DNA from: CAWDPQ01 sp963804245
Lineage (GTDB): Bacteria; Acidobacteriota; Vicinamibacteria; Vicinamibacterales; 2-12-FULL-66-21
Direction: 5' to 3'
DNA length: 64,000 nucleotides
NCBI GenBank assembly: GCA_963804245.1
Contig: CAWDPQ010000011.1
Span: 62,001-126,000, forward strand
The notes under the pieces were generated by a model that was given only the letters and a program-made list of their open reading frames with translations, was not told where the DNA came from and ran no database searches. The translations under genes were made by a program, and so were the position numbers. Shown here in pieces: positions 28,501 to 40,362 of this stretch (its first letter is position 1; each line of letters starts with the position of its first letter).

Positions 28501-28605
28501 CTCCGAGGCTCCCTCCGGGAACTCGCGCTCGAGAAAGGCGCGGGATTCGGGGTGCTCCTGCAGCTGCGCGAGACTTCGCCAGTATGTCGGTGTCACCGGT
28601 GGCAC
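25569..28605 (-). CDS. actB: Alternative complex III FeS subunit ActB, system 1 (one frame break)
   Basis: About 1011 residues after correction. A Tat-like RRDMIMLLGASLSLAG sequence ends at a possible lipid Cys (AGC). The first 700 residues resemble a molybdopterin oxidoreductase that in ACIII has lost the cofactor; the rest is an NrfC-like ferredoxin with four cluster motifs (CIGCNACMVAC, CMHCEDAPCEQVC, CIGTRYCSNNC, CTYC...CQQACPA). Near 27557 one extra A shifts the frame between LLANRGK and ALIVAGERQPA. The C terminus has a foreign tail (RPEPVEGRADAG) encoded by a palindromic repeat. The start is ATG 28605, or GTG 28596, which would give a GTGA overlap with actA. Confidence 0.88.
25603..25640. 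repeat. REP-like palindrome extending the actB C terminus
   Basis: CCTTCGACAGGCTCGGG and GCCTGAGCTCGCCGAAGG form an imperfect palindrome of the widespread 'PEPVEGR' type, so called because its translation reads RPEPVEGR. It lies in the last 25 codons of actB system 1, beyond the conserved end of the protein (NPNPELE). A related palindrome ends the SCO gene at 39263-39304. Confidence 0.7.
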
Positions 28606-29239
28606 CCCGAGCAGTCAGTCGGCGGCTTGACCGGGCGGTCGCGCTCGAGCTGCGCCGCGAGCGCCCCGACGTCCCGGGGTGGGGTCCACTTCATGTTGGT
28701 GACCTCCGAGACGGGGCGTCGATTGGGACCAGGGTCGCGGTGGCAGTCGAGGCACCAGCTCATGCTGAGCGGCGTCATCTGGGTGACCGTTTCCATCTCG
28801 TCGATGCGGCCATGACAGGTGACGCAGCCGACTCCTGCCGCCACGTGCGCGCTGTGGGCGAAATAGGCGTAGTCGGGAAGCTTGTGGACGCGAATCCAGC
28901 GCATCGGCCGGCCGTTGGCGGCGCTTGCCCGAATCGGCGCGAGCATCTCGCTGTCCTTCTTCACGAGCGATGGCAGTTCATGCAGGTCTGCGTGGGCGGA
29001 ACGTTCGCGACGGCAGAAATCTCGACCGAGGCGTGACAGTACCGGCAGTCGAGACCCAGCTCGCCGACGTGGAGCTTGTGACTGTAGGCGACCGGCTGCA
29101 CGGGACGGTAGCCGACATCGGTGTACCACGGCGAAAAGTAGTACCAGATGCCCGCGATCGCGAGAATCGGACCGAGGCCGCCGGCGATGGCAGCCACGAG
29201 CGGGAGCTTGTTCCACCAAGGGGGAAAAATCTGGCTCAC
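28593..29239 (-). CDS. actA: Alternative complex III pentahaem cytochrome ActA, system 1 (one frame break)
   Basis: About 215 residues from a GTG at 29239. An N-terminal helix anchors a cytochrome of the cytochrome c7/NapC-like class with five CxxCH motifs: CRYCH, CMNCH, CVTCH, CLDCH and CSGCH, matching the second copy at 29888 in number and spacing. Near 28970 a base seems to be missing after CMNCH; the conserved LVKKDSEMLAPIRAS continues in the next frame. It overlaps actB by 13 bases (or 4 if actB starts at GTG). It is the first gene of the minus-strand respiratory transcript and would pass electrons from ActB to ActE. Confidence 0.9.
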
Positions 29240-29348
29240 TGGCTAGGACTCCGCGGCGCCGGAGGCCAGTTGCCCAGGCCGCGAGTCCGAATGGATTGAT
29301 GCCACATCCTCGCGCACCGAAAAATTCTTCGTTGGGAACGACGTGACC

Positions 29349-29475
29349 GCCTCCGCCCCGACTTCGCCTTCGGCTTCGTCGAGGTCTCGCCTCAGCGCTC
29401 ATCGCGCGGAGGCGGACAAGGCTGCGGCGAGGTCTCGCCGAAGCGCCGCACGCTTGCAGAACGGCGCGAAGGCGG
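29349..29475. repeat. Degenerate copy of the GGCGAGGTCTCGCC repeat
   Basis: Two tandem GCGAGGTCTCGCC-type cores (near 29380 and 29430) and two GCGCGGAGGCGGA or GCGCGAAGGCGGA pieces, the same blocks as in the copies at 34982, 38238 and 55397, but without their conserved left and right ends. Confidence 0.5.
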
Positions 29476-29661
29476 AAGTGCCGTCGATCGAAGCCGGAAT
29501 CTTATCCACGAACTCCGACCAGGGTCAAGCCGCGCCGCGGCCTCTATCGGACGGCACTGCGTCATCGGTCTCACCGGCACGATGATCGAAGCGCCGCGCG
29601 ACGGCATTTTGCCCGATCGTCGCCGAACGTTTCGTACGGAGGGCGGGGTTCGCGGTCTCGG

Positions 29662-29690
29662 TTGACACTTTGTGAAAAATTTCACATTAT
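29662..29690 (+). promoter_or_regulatory. Sigma70-type promoter for the system 2 act operon
   Basis: A perfect TTGACA (29662-29667) lies 17 bases from CATTAT (29685-29690), an AT-rich island in a GC-rich region. It points to actA at 29888. The 17-base spacer is filled by the CRP-type palindrome, so the site probably competes with RNA polymerase. Read from sequence; the transcription start is not tested. Confidence 0.65.
29671..29686. promoter_or_regulatory. CRP/FNR-family operator TGTGA-N6-TCACA
   Basis: TGTGAAAAATTTCACA is a perfect inverted repeat with seven-base arms and matches the CRP consensus TGTGA-N6-TCACA exactly. It lies between the -35 and -10 boxes, a position that normally represses. 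A CRP/FNR-family regulator (not in this window) may therefore hold down system 2 under some condition. Confidence 0.6.
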
Positions 29691-29887
29691 GAATTCGGCC
29701 AACGGGACATGCCAGCGCCGTTGCCGAAGCCGTCACCGTCGCAGCGCGACGGCCGACACCTGCCGACGATTGGCCGCCGACCGCCGCGGGTTCACTTCTG
29801 CAAAGGCGGGAGTTCGAGTAGGCTTAGGCTGATCGGAGAGGGTGAAGCGTGTCCACTTAGCAGGGGGACGGCGCGGACGTCGAGACG

Positions 29888-30543
29888 ATGAGTCAGCTCT
29901 TCCATCGCCATTCCAACATCTACTCCCGGATCAGTCTCCTCGCAGTTCTGCTTTTCGTCGGCGGCCTCGGGGTCACGCTCGCGCTCTTCAACCTGTCGGG
30001 CTACTACACCAACCAGGACGTCTTCGTCGAGCAGCCGATTCAGTTCAGCCACGCTCACCACGTGGGCGGGATGGGCATCGACTGCCGGTACTGCCATACC
30101 TCGGTGGAGGAGTCCGCCTTTGCCAACATTCCTCCGACGAAGACCTGCATGAATTGCCACTCGCAGATCTGGTCGGACGCGCCGATTCTGGAACCGGTGC
30201 GTGCCAGCTTCCGGGATAACAAGCCGTTGTCGTGGACGCGGGTGAACGACCTGCCCGATTTCGTGTACTTCAATCACAGCATCCACGTGAACAAGGGCGT
30301 CGGCTGCGCCACCTGCCACGGCCCGGTCGACAAGATGCCCTTGATGTACCAGGAGAGCACCCTCTTCATGTCCTGGTGCCTCGATTGCCACCGCAATCCG
30401 GCGAAATACGTGCGGCCTCGCGAAGAGGTCTTCAATATGGCGTGGGAGCGGCCGGCCAATGACCCCGGTCTCGGCGAGCGGCTCGTCCAGGAATACAAGA
30501 TCGCGAACAAGGAACAGCTCACCAGCTGTTCGACGTGCCACCG

Positions 30544-30547
<4 letters not shown>
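29888..30547 (+). CDS. actA: Alternative complex III pentahaem cytochrome ActA, system 2
   Basis: A 219-residue, intact version of ActA. One N-terminal helix (ISLLAVLLFVGGLGVTLALF) anchors five haem sites: CRYCH, CMNCH, CATCH, CLDCH and CSTCH. The final CSTCHR is followed directly by the stop, which overlaps actB by four bases (ATGA). It is the first gene of a long collinear operon to 43009, under the promoter at 29662. It is clearly paralogous to the system 1 copy just across the divergent region. Confidence 0.94.
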
Positions 30548-34981
<4,434 letters not shown>

Positions 34982-35117
34982 TGCCCCTGCGGCCCGAGCG
35001 AGCGGCCGGCCGGCCTCCGCTGGTCGCGAAACACGCAGGCGACCAGCTACGGCGAGGTCTCGCCATAGCGCGCGTCGAGGGTTCGCGCGCGAAGGCGGAG
35101 GGCCCCACGAGCTCTGA
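34982..35117 (+). repeat. Dispersed repeat copy B between actC and actD
   Basis: Begins right at the actC stop with CCCCTGCGGCCCGAGCGAG and ends with GAGGGCCCCACGAGC just before actD. Inside are two palindromes: GCTGGTCGC...GCGACCAGC and TACGGCGAGGTCTCGCCATA. The same order of blocks occurs at 38238 and 55397. The 139-base gap between two normally overlapping genes is filled by this element. Confidence 0.7.
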
Positions 35118-35120
35118 GAG

Positions 35121-35675
35121 ATGACGCACGCTATGGATCCAGCACAGCCGATTTACGGCTTGATGGCGGAGTTTCCGGACGCCAACAGCCTCGTCGAGGC
35201 GGCCCGGCGTGTACACGCGGACGGCTACACCAAGACCGACGCGTACTCGCCGTTTCCGATCCACGAGCTGTTCGACGCGCTGGCGATCAACGACAAGCGC
35301 GTGCCGCGCATCGTGCTGCTCGGCGGAATTGCCGGCGGCTGCGCGGGTTTCGGCCTGTGCTATTGGGTGTCGGCGATCGCCTATCCGTTGAATATCGGCG
35401 GCCGGCCGCTGAACAGTTGGCCGTCGTTCATTCCGGTGACCTTCGAGCTCACGATTCTGCTGGCGTCCTTCGCGGCGATGTTCGCCTGGATCGGGCTGAG
35501 CGGTCTGCCGCTCCCCTATCACCCGGTGTTCAACGTGCCTCGTTTTTCCAGCAAGGCGAGCGAGGATGCGTTTTTCCTGACGATCGAAGCGACGGATCCA
35601 AAGTTCGATCGCGCGCGAACTCAGGAATTCCTGAAGAGTCTCGGCGCTAGAGAAATCAATGAAGTCGAGCCTTAG
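35121..35675 (+). CDS. actD: Alternative complex III subunit ActD, system 2 (DUF3341)
   Basis: A 184-residue DUF3341 protein with two helices in the middle, the same plan as 6083-6646: IYGLMAEFPDANSLVEAARR, then YSPFPIHELFDAL, then the membrane hairpin and DAFFLTIEATDPKFD. ATG 35121 is used; an ATG four codons later is equally possible. It is separated from actC by a repeat element and overlaps the long actE frame by 17 bases. Confidence 0.92.
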   Translation: MTHAMDPAQPIYGLMAEFPDANSLVEAARRVHADGYTKTDAYSPFPIHELFDALAINDKRVPRIVLLGGIAGGCAGFGLCYWVSAIAYPLNIGGRPLNSWPSFIPVTFELTILLASFAAMFAWIGLSGLPLPYHPVFNVPRFSSKASEDAFFLTIEATDPKFDRARTQEFLKSLGAREINEVEP

Positions 35676-36423
35676 ATCCTCGCCGACCAACTGGCTGACT
35701 TCAGCTGAGCGTCTGCATTTATCAGCGCTCGCGGGGCCCCTCCCCCGCTCGCTGGCCGCGCGGCGGCGCGGCTTCGCCGCGCTTCCCTCCGGCGCCTCGC
35801 GGCGGCTGAGGGCTCTCGCGCGTGTCCCTTCTTCCGCCTTCTGTCTCCTGTGTGCTGTCTTCTGCCTCCTCATCGTCTCGGGCTGCCGCCAGGACATGCA
35901 CAACCAGCCGAAATACAAGCCGCTCCGCGCCTCGGAGTTCTTCCGCGATGGATCGAGTGCGCGTCCTGTCGTTGAAGGGACGGTTGCCAGGGGCACGCTG
36001 CAGGAGGACGAAGCATTCTTCACTGGCAAGGTCAGCGGGGCCGCGGTGACGGAAATGCCGTTCGCGGTCGACGCGCACGTCCTCGACCGCGGCGAGCAGC
36101 GCTACAACATCTACTGCACGCCGTGTCACGACGCGACCGGCAGCGGCAAGGGCATGGTCGTCCAGCGCGGCTATCGGCCACCGCCCTCGTTTCACGACGA
36201 GCGGCTGCGCGCGGCGGCACCTGGTCATTTCTTCGACGTGATCACCAGCGGCTTCGGAGCCATGCCCGACTATCGCGCGCAGATTGCGCCGCGCGATCGC
36301 TGGGCGATCGTCGCTTACATTCGCGCGCTGCAGCTTGCGCAACGCGCCTCGACGTCGGACGTTCGGGGCGGCGATCCGACGAAGGTGCCGAGGCCAGCGC
36401 CCGGCGGGGAGCGCAGGCACTAG
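35659..36423 (+). CDS. actE: Alternative complex III cytochrome c subunit ActE, system 2 (repeat-derived leader)
   Basis: A 254-residue frame. The conserved protein starts only at the lipoprotein signal CLLCAVFCLLIVSGC (about residues 62-76), followed by FFRDGSSARPVVEGTV, one haem site (YCTPCHDATGSGKG) and PRDRWAIVAYIRALQ. The first 55 residues are encoded by an inverted copy of the dispersed repeat (35716-35812), giving Arg/Ala-rich sequence. No ATG, GTG or TTG lies nearer the signal peptide in this frame, so either the long leader is real or the true start is unusual. Function as in system 1: lipid-anchored haem subunit of ACIII. Confidence 0.85.
   Translation: MKSSLRSSPTNWLTSAERLHLSALAGPLPRSLAARRRGFAALPSGASRRLRALARVPSSAFCLLCAVFCLLIVSGCRQDMHNQPKYKPLRASEFFRDGSSARPVVEGTVARGTLQEDEAFFTGKVSGAAVTEMPFAVDAHVLDRGEQRYNIYCTPCHDATGSGKGMVVQRGYRPPPSFHDERLRAAAPGHFFDVITSGFGAMPDYRAQIAPRDRWAIVAYIRALQLAQRASTSDVRGGDPTKVPRPAPGGERRH
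35716..35812 (-). repeat. Dispersed repeat copy E, inverted, in the 5' part of actE
   Basis: Read on the minus strand it gives GCGAGGCGCCGGAGGGAAG, GGCGAAGCC and GGGGCCCCGCGAGCGCTGA, the same blocks in the same order as the copy at 11731-11822. It lies within the translated N terminus of actE system 2. Confidence 0.7.
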
Positions 36424-36428
36424 CCGTC

Positions 36429-37643
36429 ATGAATACAAACGCAGCGCATCCCGACGTACCGGCACTCGCTCGACTTCAGCAGCGGGCCCTGATCGTAGGC
36501 CTGGTCGGCCTGGCGGCGGGCGTCCTTGGGGCGTTCCTGAATCTGGATCAGTTTTTCCGGTCGTGGCTCATCGGCTTTCTCTTCGTACTGGGCCTGTCGC
36601 TGGGATGCCTGGCGCTGTTGATGCTGCAGCACCTGTCGGGCGGGCAATGGGGTCTCGTCAGCCGCAGGATATTCGAGGCGGGGTCGCGAACACTGCCGGC
36701 GGTCGCTCTTCTATTCATCCCGATTCTCTTCGGGATGCGACCGCTGTTCCTGTGGGCGCGGTCGGAAGTCGTGCAGACCGATCGAATACTCCAGCAGAAG
36801 GCGCCGTACCTGAACGTGCCCTTCTTCACCGTGCGTGCGGTCGTCTACTTCGCATTCTGGTTCCTGTGCATGTTTCTCCTGACCAAATGGTCCGCCGCGC
36901 AGGACCGTGGCGAGGGAGTGACGCCGGCCGATTCGGTGCGATTTCGAACAGTCAGCGCCCCAGGGCTGCTGTTCTTCGTGCTGACCGTCAGCCTGGCCTC
37001 CGTGGACTGGATCATGTCGCTCGACCCGCACTGGTATTCGACGATCTTCGGTCTCCTCACGGTCGTCAGCCAGGGGTTGTCGGCCTTGGCACTCACCATT
37101 TCCGTGCTCGCGCTCATCGCAGCGTCGGGAACGCTCTCCGGCACCCTGTCCGCCCGTCACTTCCACGATCTGGGCAAGCTGATGCTTGCGTTCGTGATGC
37201 TATGGGCGTACTTGGCCTTCTCGCAGTTCCTGATCATCTGGTCCGGCAACCTCCCGGAAGAGATCCCGTGGTACATCGAGCGGATCCGCGGGGGCTGGGG
37301 AGTCATCGCGCTGCTGCTCGTGATCGGTCACTTCGCATTGCCGTTCGCGCTCCTCCTGTCACGCGATCTCAAGCGACACGGCAATCTGCTCGCGCGGGTG
37401 GCGATCTTCGTGATTGCCATGCGTCTCGTCGATCTGATCTGGCTGGTGGCGCCGACGTTCTCGCACGGCGAGGGCGAGGCGCATCCTGGCTACTCGGTCC
37501 CGGTGCACTGGATGGACATCGTGCTTCCGATCGGCCTTGCGGGTCTCTGGCTCTTCCTCTTTGCACGGCTCCTGCGCAGCCGGGCGCTGCTGCCGTTCAA
37601 CGATCCGTACTTCAAGGAGGCGTTCGCGCATGAGTCACACTGA
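36429..37643 (+). CDS. actF: Alternative complex III subunit ActF, system 2
   Basis: A 404-residue membrane protein, the same length as its paralogue at 6643. Shared markers are APYLNVPFFTVRA, SVDWIMSLDPHWYSTIFG and LPEEIPWYIERI. About ten helices. The start is ATG 36429, five bases after actE. The 3' end overlaps the next gene by 14 bases. It pairs with ActC in the membrane core. Confidence 0.93.
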   Translation: MNTNAAHPDVPALARLQQRALIVGLVGLAAGVLGAFLNLDQFFRSWLIGFLFVLGLSLGCLALLMLQHLSGGQWGLVSRRIFEAGSRTLPAVALLFIPILFGMRPLFLWARSEVVQTDRILQQKAPYLNVPFFTVRAVVYFAFWFLCMFLLTKWSAAQDRGEGVTPADSVRFRTVSAPGLLFFVLTVSLASVDWIMSLDPHWYSTIFGLLTVVSQGLSALALTISVLALIAASGTLSGTLSARHFHDLGKLMLAFVMLWAYLAFSQFLIIWSGNLPEEIPWYIERIRGGWGVIALLLVIGHFALPFALLLSRDLKRHGNLLARVAIFVIAMRLVDLIWLVAPTFSHGEGEAHPGYSVPVHWMDIVLPIGLAGLWLFLFARLLRSRALLPFNDPYFKEAFAHESH

Positions 37644-38238
37644 GACTCCGCACGACGACGACGGAGGCCTGGACATCCCGGAAGTCGCGTCCGAGACGGT
37701 CGACGTCGACCTCCGCCCGATCGTCGGCTTTGCCGTGGGCTTGTTCGTGGTCACCGCGGTGGTCTTCGTCCTGATGTACGGTCTGTTCTGGTACTTCGAC
37801 CGCCAAGCGGCGAAGAAGGATCCAGCCGTCTCCCCGCTGGCGCGACCCCCGGTGCAGATGCCGCGGTCCACTGCGGGCAACCCAATCTTCGGACAGGGTC
37901 AAGGTCCTCAGCTCCTCACCCACGAGCCGAGCGTGCTGGCAAAGCAGCGTCAGACGGAGCAGGACGTCCTCGAATCGTACGGATGGGTCGACGAGAAGTC
38001 CGCGATCGTGCGAATCCCGATCTCGGAAGCCAAGAAGTTGATCCTCCAGCGGGGACTCCCGGCCCGTGCCGACGGGGCTGATCAGTTGCTCGGTACTCGG
38101 CGTGCCGCCTATGGCGAATCCTCGAGCGGCCGGACGATCACGCACCCGCCAGCAGCGGCAGGAACCGCGCAGGAACCACCAGCGGCCGCTCCCGGACAAG
38201 CGGCACCCGAGCAAGCACCGAAGGGACATGGGCAGTAA
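37630..38238 (+). CDS. Small one-helix subunit of the ACIII operon (ActG-like, tentative)
   Basis: A 202-residue protein with an acidic N terminus (TPHDDDGGLDIPEV), one transmembrane helix (VGLFVVTAVVFVLMYGLFWYF) and a periplasmic part containing DVLESYGWVDEKSAIVRIPISEAKKLILQRGL, a segment often seen beside respiratory operons in this phylum. The C terminus is Ala/Pro/Gln-rich. It overlaps actF by 14 bases. Position suggests an accessory subunit of ACIII; the ActG label is tentative. System 1 has no counterpart. Confidence 0.78.
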   Translation: MSHTETPHDDDGGLDIPEVASETVDVDLRPIVGFAVGLFVVTAVVFVLMYGLFWYFDRQAAKKDPAVSPLARPPVQMPRSTAGNPIFGQGQGPQLLTHEPSVLAKQRQTEQDVLESYGWVDEKSAIVRIPISEAKKLILQRGLPARADGADQLLGTRRAAYGESSSGRTITHPPAAAGTAQEPPAAAPGQAAPEQAPKGHGQ

Positions 38239-38398
38239 GCGCCTGCGGCCCGAGCGAGGCGCGGAGTCGCCGAGCGAGAGCGAGTGGGGATGCCTGCCTT
38301 CGCTGGTCGCGGAACAAGCGGGTGACCAGCTACGGCGAGGTCTCGCCGTAGCGCGCACGGATGATTCGCGCGCGGCGGCGGAGGGCCCGGCGAGCATT
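38238..38398 (+). repeat. Dispersed repeat copy C between ACIII and SCO genes
   Basis: Starts at the stop codon with GCGCCTGCGGCCCGAGCGAG and ends GAGGGCCCGGCGAGC shortly before the SCO gene. It includes the perfect palindrome CTACGGCGAGGT/CTCGCCGTAG and a GCTGGTCGC...GTGACCAGC stem. The whole gap is repeat. Confidence 0.72.
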
Positions 38399-38406
38399 GA
38401 GTAAAG

Positions 38407-39291
38407 ATGGCTGATCGCTTCAAACAATTCCTGGCGTTGATCCTGGCGACCATCTGCGTGACGGCGATGGCGACCTCCGCCCGCGCGCAAAGCCCGCAAG
38501 CCGGCATGACGCCGGATCCGGGAGAGCCCGCGAAGTCCAGGCCCGGCTTGCTCGGCAAGATTCGCATCGATCAGCGGCTGAACGAACAGGTTCCACTGGA
38601 TATTCCCTTCACCGATGAGAGCGGACGGGAGATTCGTCTGCGCGAGCTGTTCGGCACGCGGCCCGTGATCCTGGCGCTCGTGTATTACGAGTGTCCAATG
38701 CTGTGCACGCAGGTCCTGAACGGACTCGTCTCGGCGCTGGGCGTGATGAACTTCGAGCCGGGACGGGAGTTCGACGTCATTGCCGTGAGCTTCAACCCCA
38801 GAGAGGGGCCGGGGCTGGCCGCGCAGAAAAAGGCGAACTATCTCGAGCGGTATGGCCGGCCGCACACGGCAGCCGGCTGGCATTTCCTCACCGGCAAGGA
38901 AGAGTCGATCAAGCGGCTGACCGACGCCATCGGCTTCCGCTACGAGTTCGACCCCGAGATCCAGCAGTACGCGCATGGCGCCGGCATCGAGGTGCTGACG
39001 CCGAAGGGCGCCATCTCGAAGTACTTCTACGGAATCGAATTCTCGGCGCGCGATATCAGGCTGGGGCTGATCGAAGCCTCCGAGGATCGCATCGGCACGC
39101 CGATCGACGATGTGCTCCTGTTCTGTTATCACTACGACCCGGCGACCGGCAAGTACGGCGCCGCCGTGCTGCGAATGGTGCGCGTCGGAGGCGTGGCATT
39201 CCTCCTCGCGCTCGCATCGTTCATCACCGTGAGCCTGCGACGAGACAGCCCGATCCTCCAGACCCTTCGACGGTGCTCAGGGTCGCCCTGA
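38407..39291 (+). CDS. SCO1/SenC-type copper chaperone
   Basis: A 294-residue exported thioredoxin-fold protein. The signal peptide ends SARAQ. The copper-binding CxxxC is in YYECPMLCTQ and the third ligand His is probably in FCYHYDP. It has a C-terminal transmembrane helix (VGGVAFLLALASFITVSL). SCO proteins deliver copper to CuA of oxidase subunit II, and coxB follows 64 bases later. The last ten residues (TLRRCSGSP) and the stop lie in a palindromic repeat at 39263-39304, so the natural C terminus may be altered. Confidence 0.92.
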   Translation: MADRFKQFLALILATICVTAMATSARAQSPQAGMTPDPGEPAKSRPGLLGKIRIDQRLNEQVPLDIPFTDESGREIRLRELFGTRPVILALVYYECPMLCTQVLNGLVSALGVMNFEPGREFDVIAVSFNPREGPGLAAQKKANYLERYGRPHTAAGWHFLTGKEESIKRLTDAIGFRYEFDPEIQQYAHGAGIEVLTPKGAISKYFYGIEFSARDIRLGLIEASEDRIGTPIDDVLLFCYHYDPATGKYGAAVLRMVRVGGVAFLLALASFITVSLRRDSPILQTLRRCSGSP

Positions 39292-39304
39292 GAGTCGCGA
39301 AGGG
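39263..39304. repeat. REP-like palindrome at the SCO 3' end
   Basis: CCCTTCGACGGTGCTCAGGG and its inverted partner CCCTGAGAGTCGCGAAGGG form a nested palindrome that supplies the SCO stop codon. It is related to the element at 25603-25640. Confidence 0.65.
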
Positions 39305-39316
39305 CGAACGAAGCCG

Positions 39317-39350
39317 AGCCGCGAGCCCCGAGCCCCGAGCCCCGGTTCTT
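39317..39350. repeat. GAGCCCC word tract upstream of coxB
   Basis: GCCGAGCCGCGAGCCCC followed by two more CGAGCCC words, in the 64-base gap before coxB. It is the same word family that interrupts actB at 32224-32278. Confidence 0.6.
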
Positions 39351-39355
39351 AAACG

Positions 39356-40324
39356 ATGTTCACGAACCTTCCATTCTTTCCGCAGCAGGCGTCCGTGCAG
39401 GCCGGCCAGGTCGATGCCATCTACTTCTTCCTGGTCGCGGTCACGGCATTCTTCTCGCTGCTCATTGCCGTCCTGGTCGTCGTGTTCGCGGTGAAGTATC
39501 GACGCCGGAACGACGACGAGATCGGCGTCGCGATCCATGGATCGCTGCCGCTGGAGCTGCTCTGGACGTTCGTCCCGCTCGGCATCGTGATGGTGATGTT
39601 CGTGTGGGGCGCCAAAGTGTTCTTCGATCTCTACCGTCCGCCCGCGGGCGCGATGGAGATCTTCGTCGTCGGCAAGCAGTGGATGTGGAAAGTGCAGCAC
39701 ATGGAAGGACAGCGCGAGATCAACGAGCTGCACGTGCCCGTCGGGCGTCCGGTGAAGCTGATCATGGGCTCCGAGGATGTCCTCCACAGCTACTTCATTC
39801 CCGCGTTCCGCGTGAAGGCCGACGTGATTCCCGGCCGCTACAACACGATGTGGTTCACGGCGACAACGCCGGGCCAGTACCAGCTCTTTTGCGCCGAGTA
39901 CTGCGGCACGAAACACTCGGGGATGATTGGTAGGATCGTGGCGATGGAGCCGCCGGACTTCCAGGCGTGGCTGAGCGGCGGACGAGCTGAAGATTCGCCG
40001 GTCGCCGCGGGCGCCAAGCTGTTTCAGGATCTCGTCTGCAACACGTGCCACATGGGGGACACGCAGGGGCGTGGACCGGTGTTGACCGGCGTGTACGGAA
40101 AGCCCGTACAGCTGCAGGGGGGCGGCACCGTCATCGCTGACGATGGCTATCTCCGCGAGTCGATCGTGAATCCTCAGGCAAAAATCGTTGCCGGGTTCCA
40201 GCCAGTCATGCCGACGTTCCAGGGTCTGGTCACCGAGGAGCAGTTACTTCAACTGATTGCGTACGTGCGCTCGCTGAGCCAGCCGGGGACGGCGCCGGCG
40301 CCGGCTGAAACGCCGAAACAGTAG
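39356..40324 (+). CDS. coxB: caa3-type cytochrome c oxidase subunit II with fused cytochrome c, system 2
   Basis: A 322-residue subunit II. Two helices are followed by the CuA domain (His in DVLHSYFIPAF; C-A-E-Y-C, His and Met in CAEYCGTKHSGM), then a C-terminal cytochrome c domain with CNTCHMGDTQG and a Met in PVMPTFQ. This fusion defines caa3 oxidases, which can take electrons directly from ACIII. It starts at ATG 39356 and is followed 38 bases later by coxA. Contrast system 1, where subunit II lacks the haem domain. Confidence 0.95.
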   Translation: MFTNLPFFPQQASVQAGQVDAIYFFLVAVTAFFSLLIAVLVVVFAVKYRRRNDDEIGVAIHGSLPLELLWTFVPLGIVMVMFVWGAKVFFDLYRPPAGAMEIFVVGKQWMWKVQHMEGQREINELHVPVGRPVKLIMGSEDVLHSYFIPAFRVKADVIPGRYNTMWFTATTPGQYQLFCAEYCGTKHSGMIGRIVAMEPPDFQAWLSGGRAEDSPVAAGAKLFQDLVCNTCHMGDTQGRGPVLTGVYGKPVQLQGGGTVIADDGYLRESIVNPQAKIVAGFQPVMPTFQGLVTEEQLLQLIAYVRSLSQPGTAPAPAETPKQ

Positions 40325-40362
40325 GGTAGGCCCGACCTTCGGGTCGGGCGTGCTCGGAGATT

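Larger units (their letters stand above)
29240..29887. other. Divergent control region between the two actA genes
   Basis: This 648-base space separates the two respiratory operons. No gene is seen. Its left half (29349-29475) carries pieces of the dispersed palindromic repeat (two GGCGAGGTCTCGCC-like cores). The right half carries a strong promoter with a CRP-type palindrome reading toward actA of system 2, leaving a leader of about 190 bases. I could not identify a clear promoter for the minus-strand operon. Confidence 0.6.

Noticed and set aside
19946..29239. Nitrite oxidoreductase or other type II DMSO-reductase complex because of the EBDH-like haem domain
   Set aside because: No catalytic molybdopterin alpha subunit of that type is present; the molybdopterin-like ActB is the cofactor-less ACIII form with the Act gene order.
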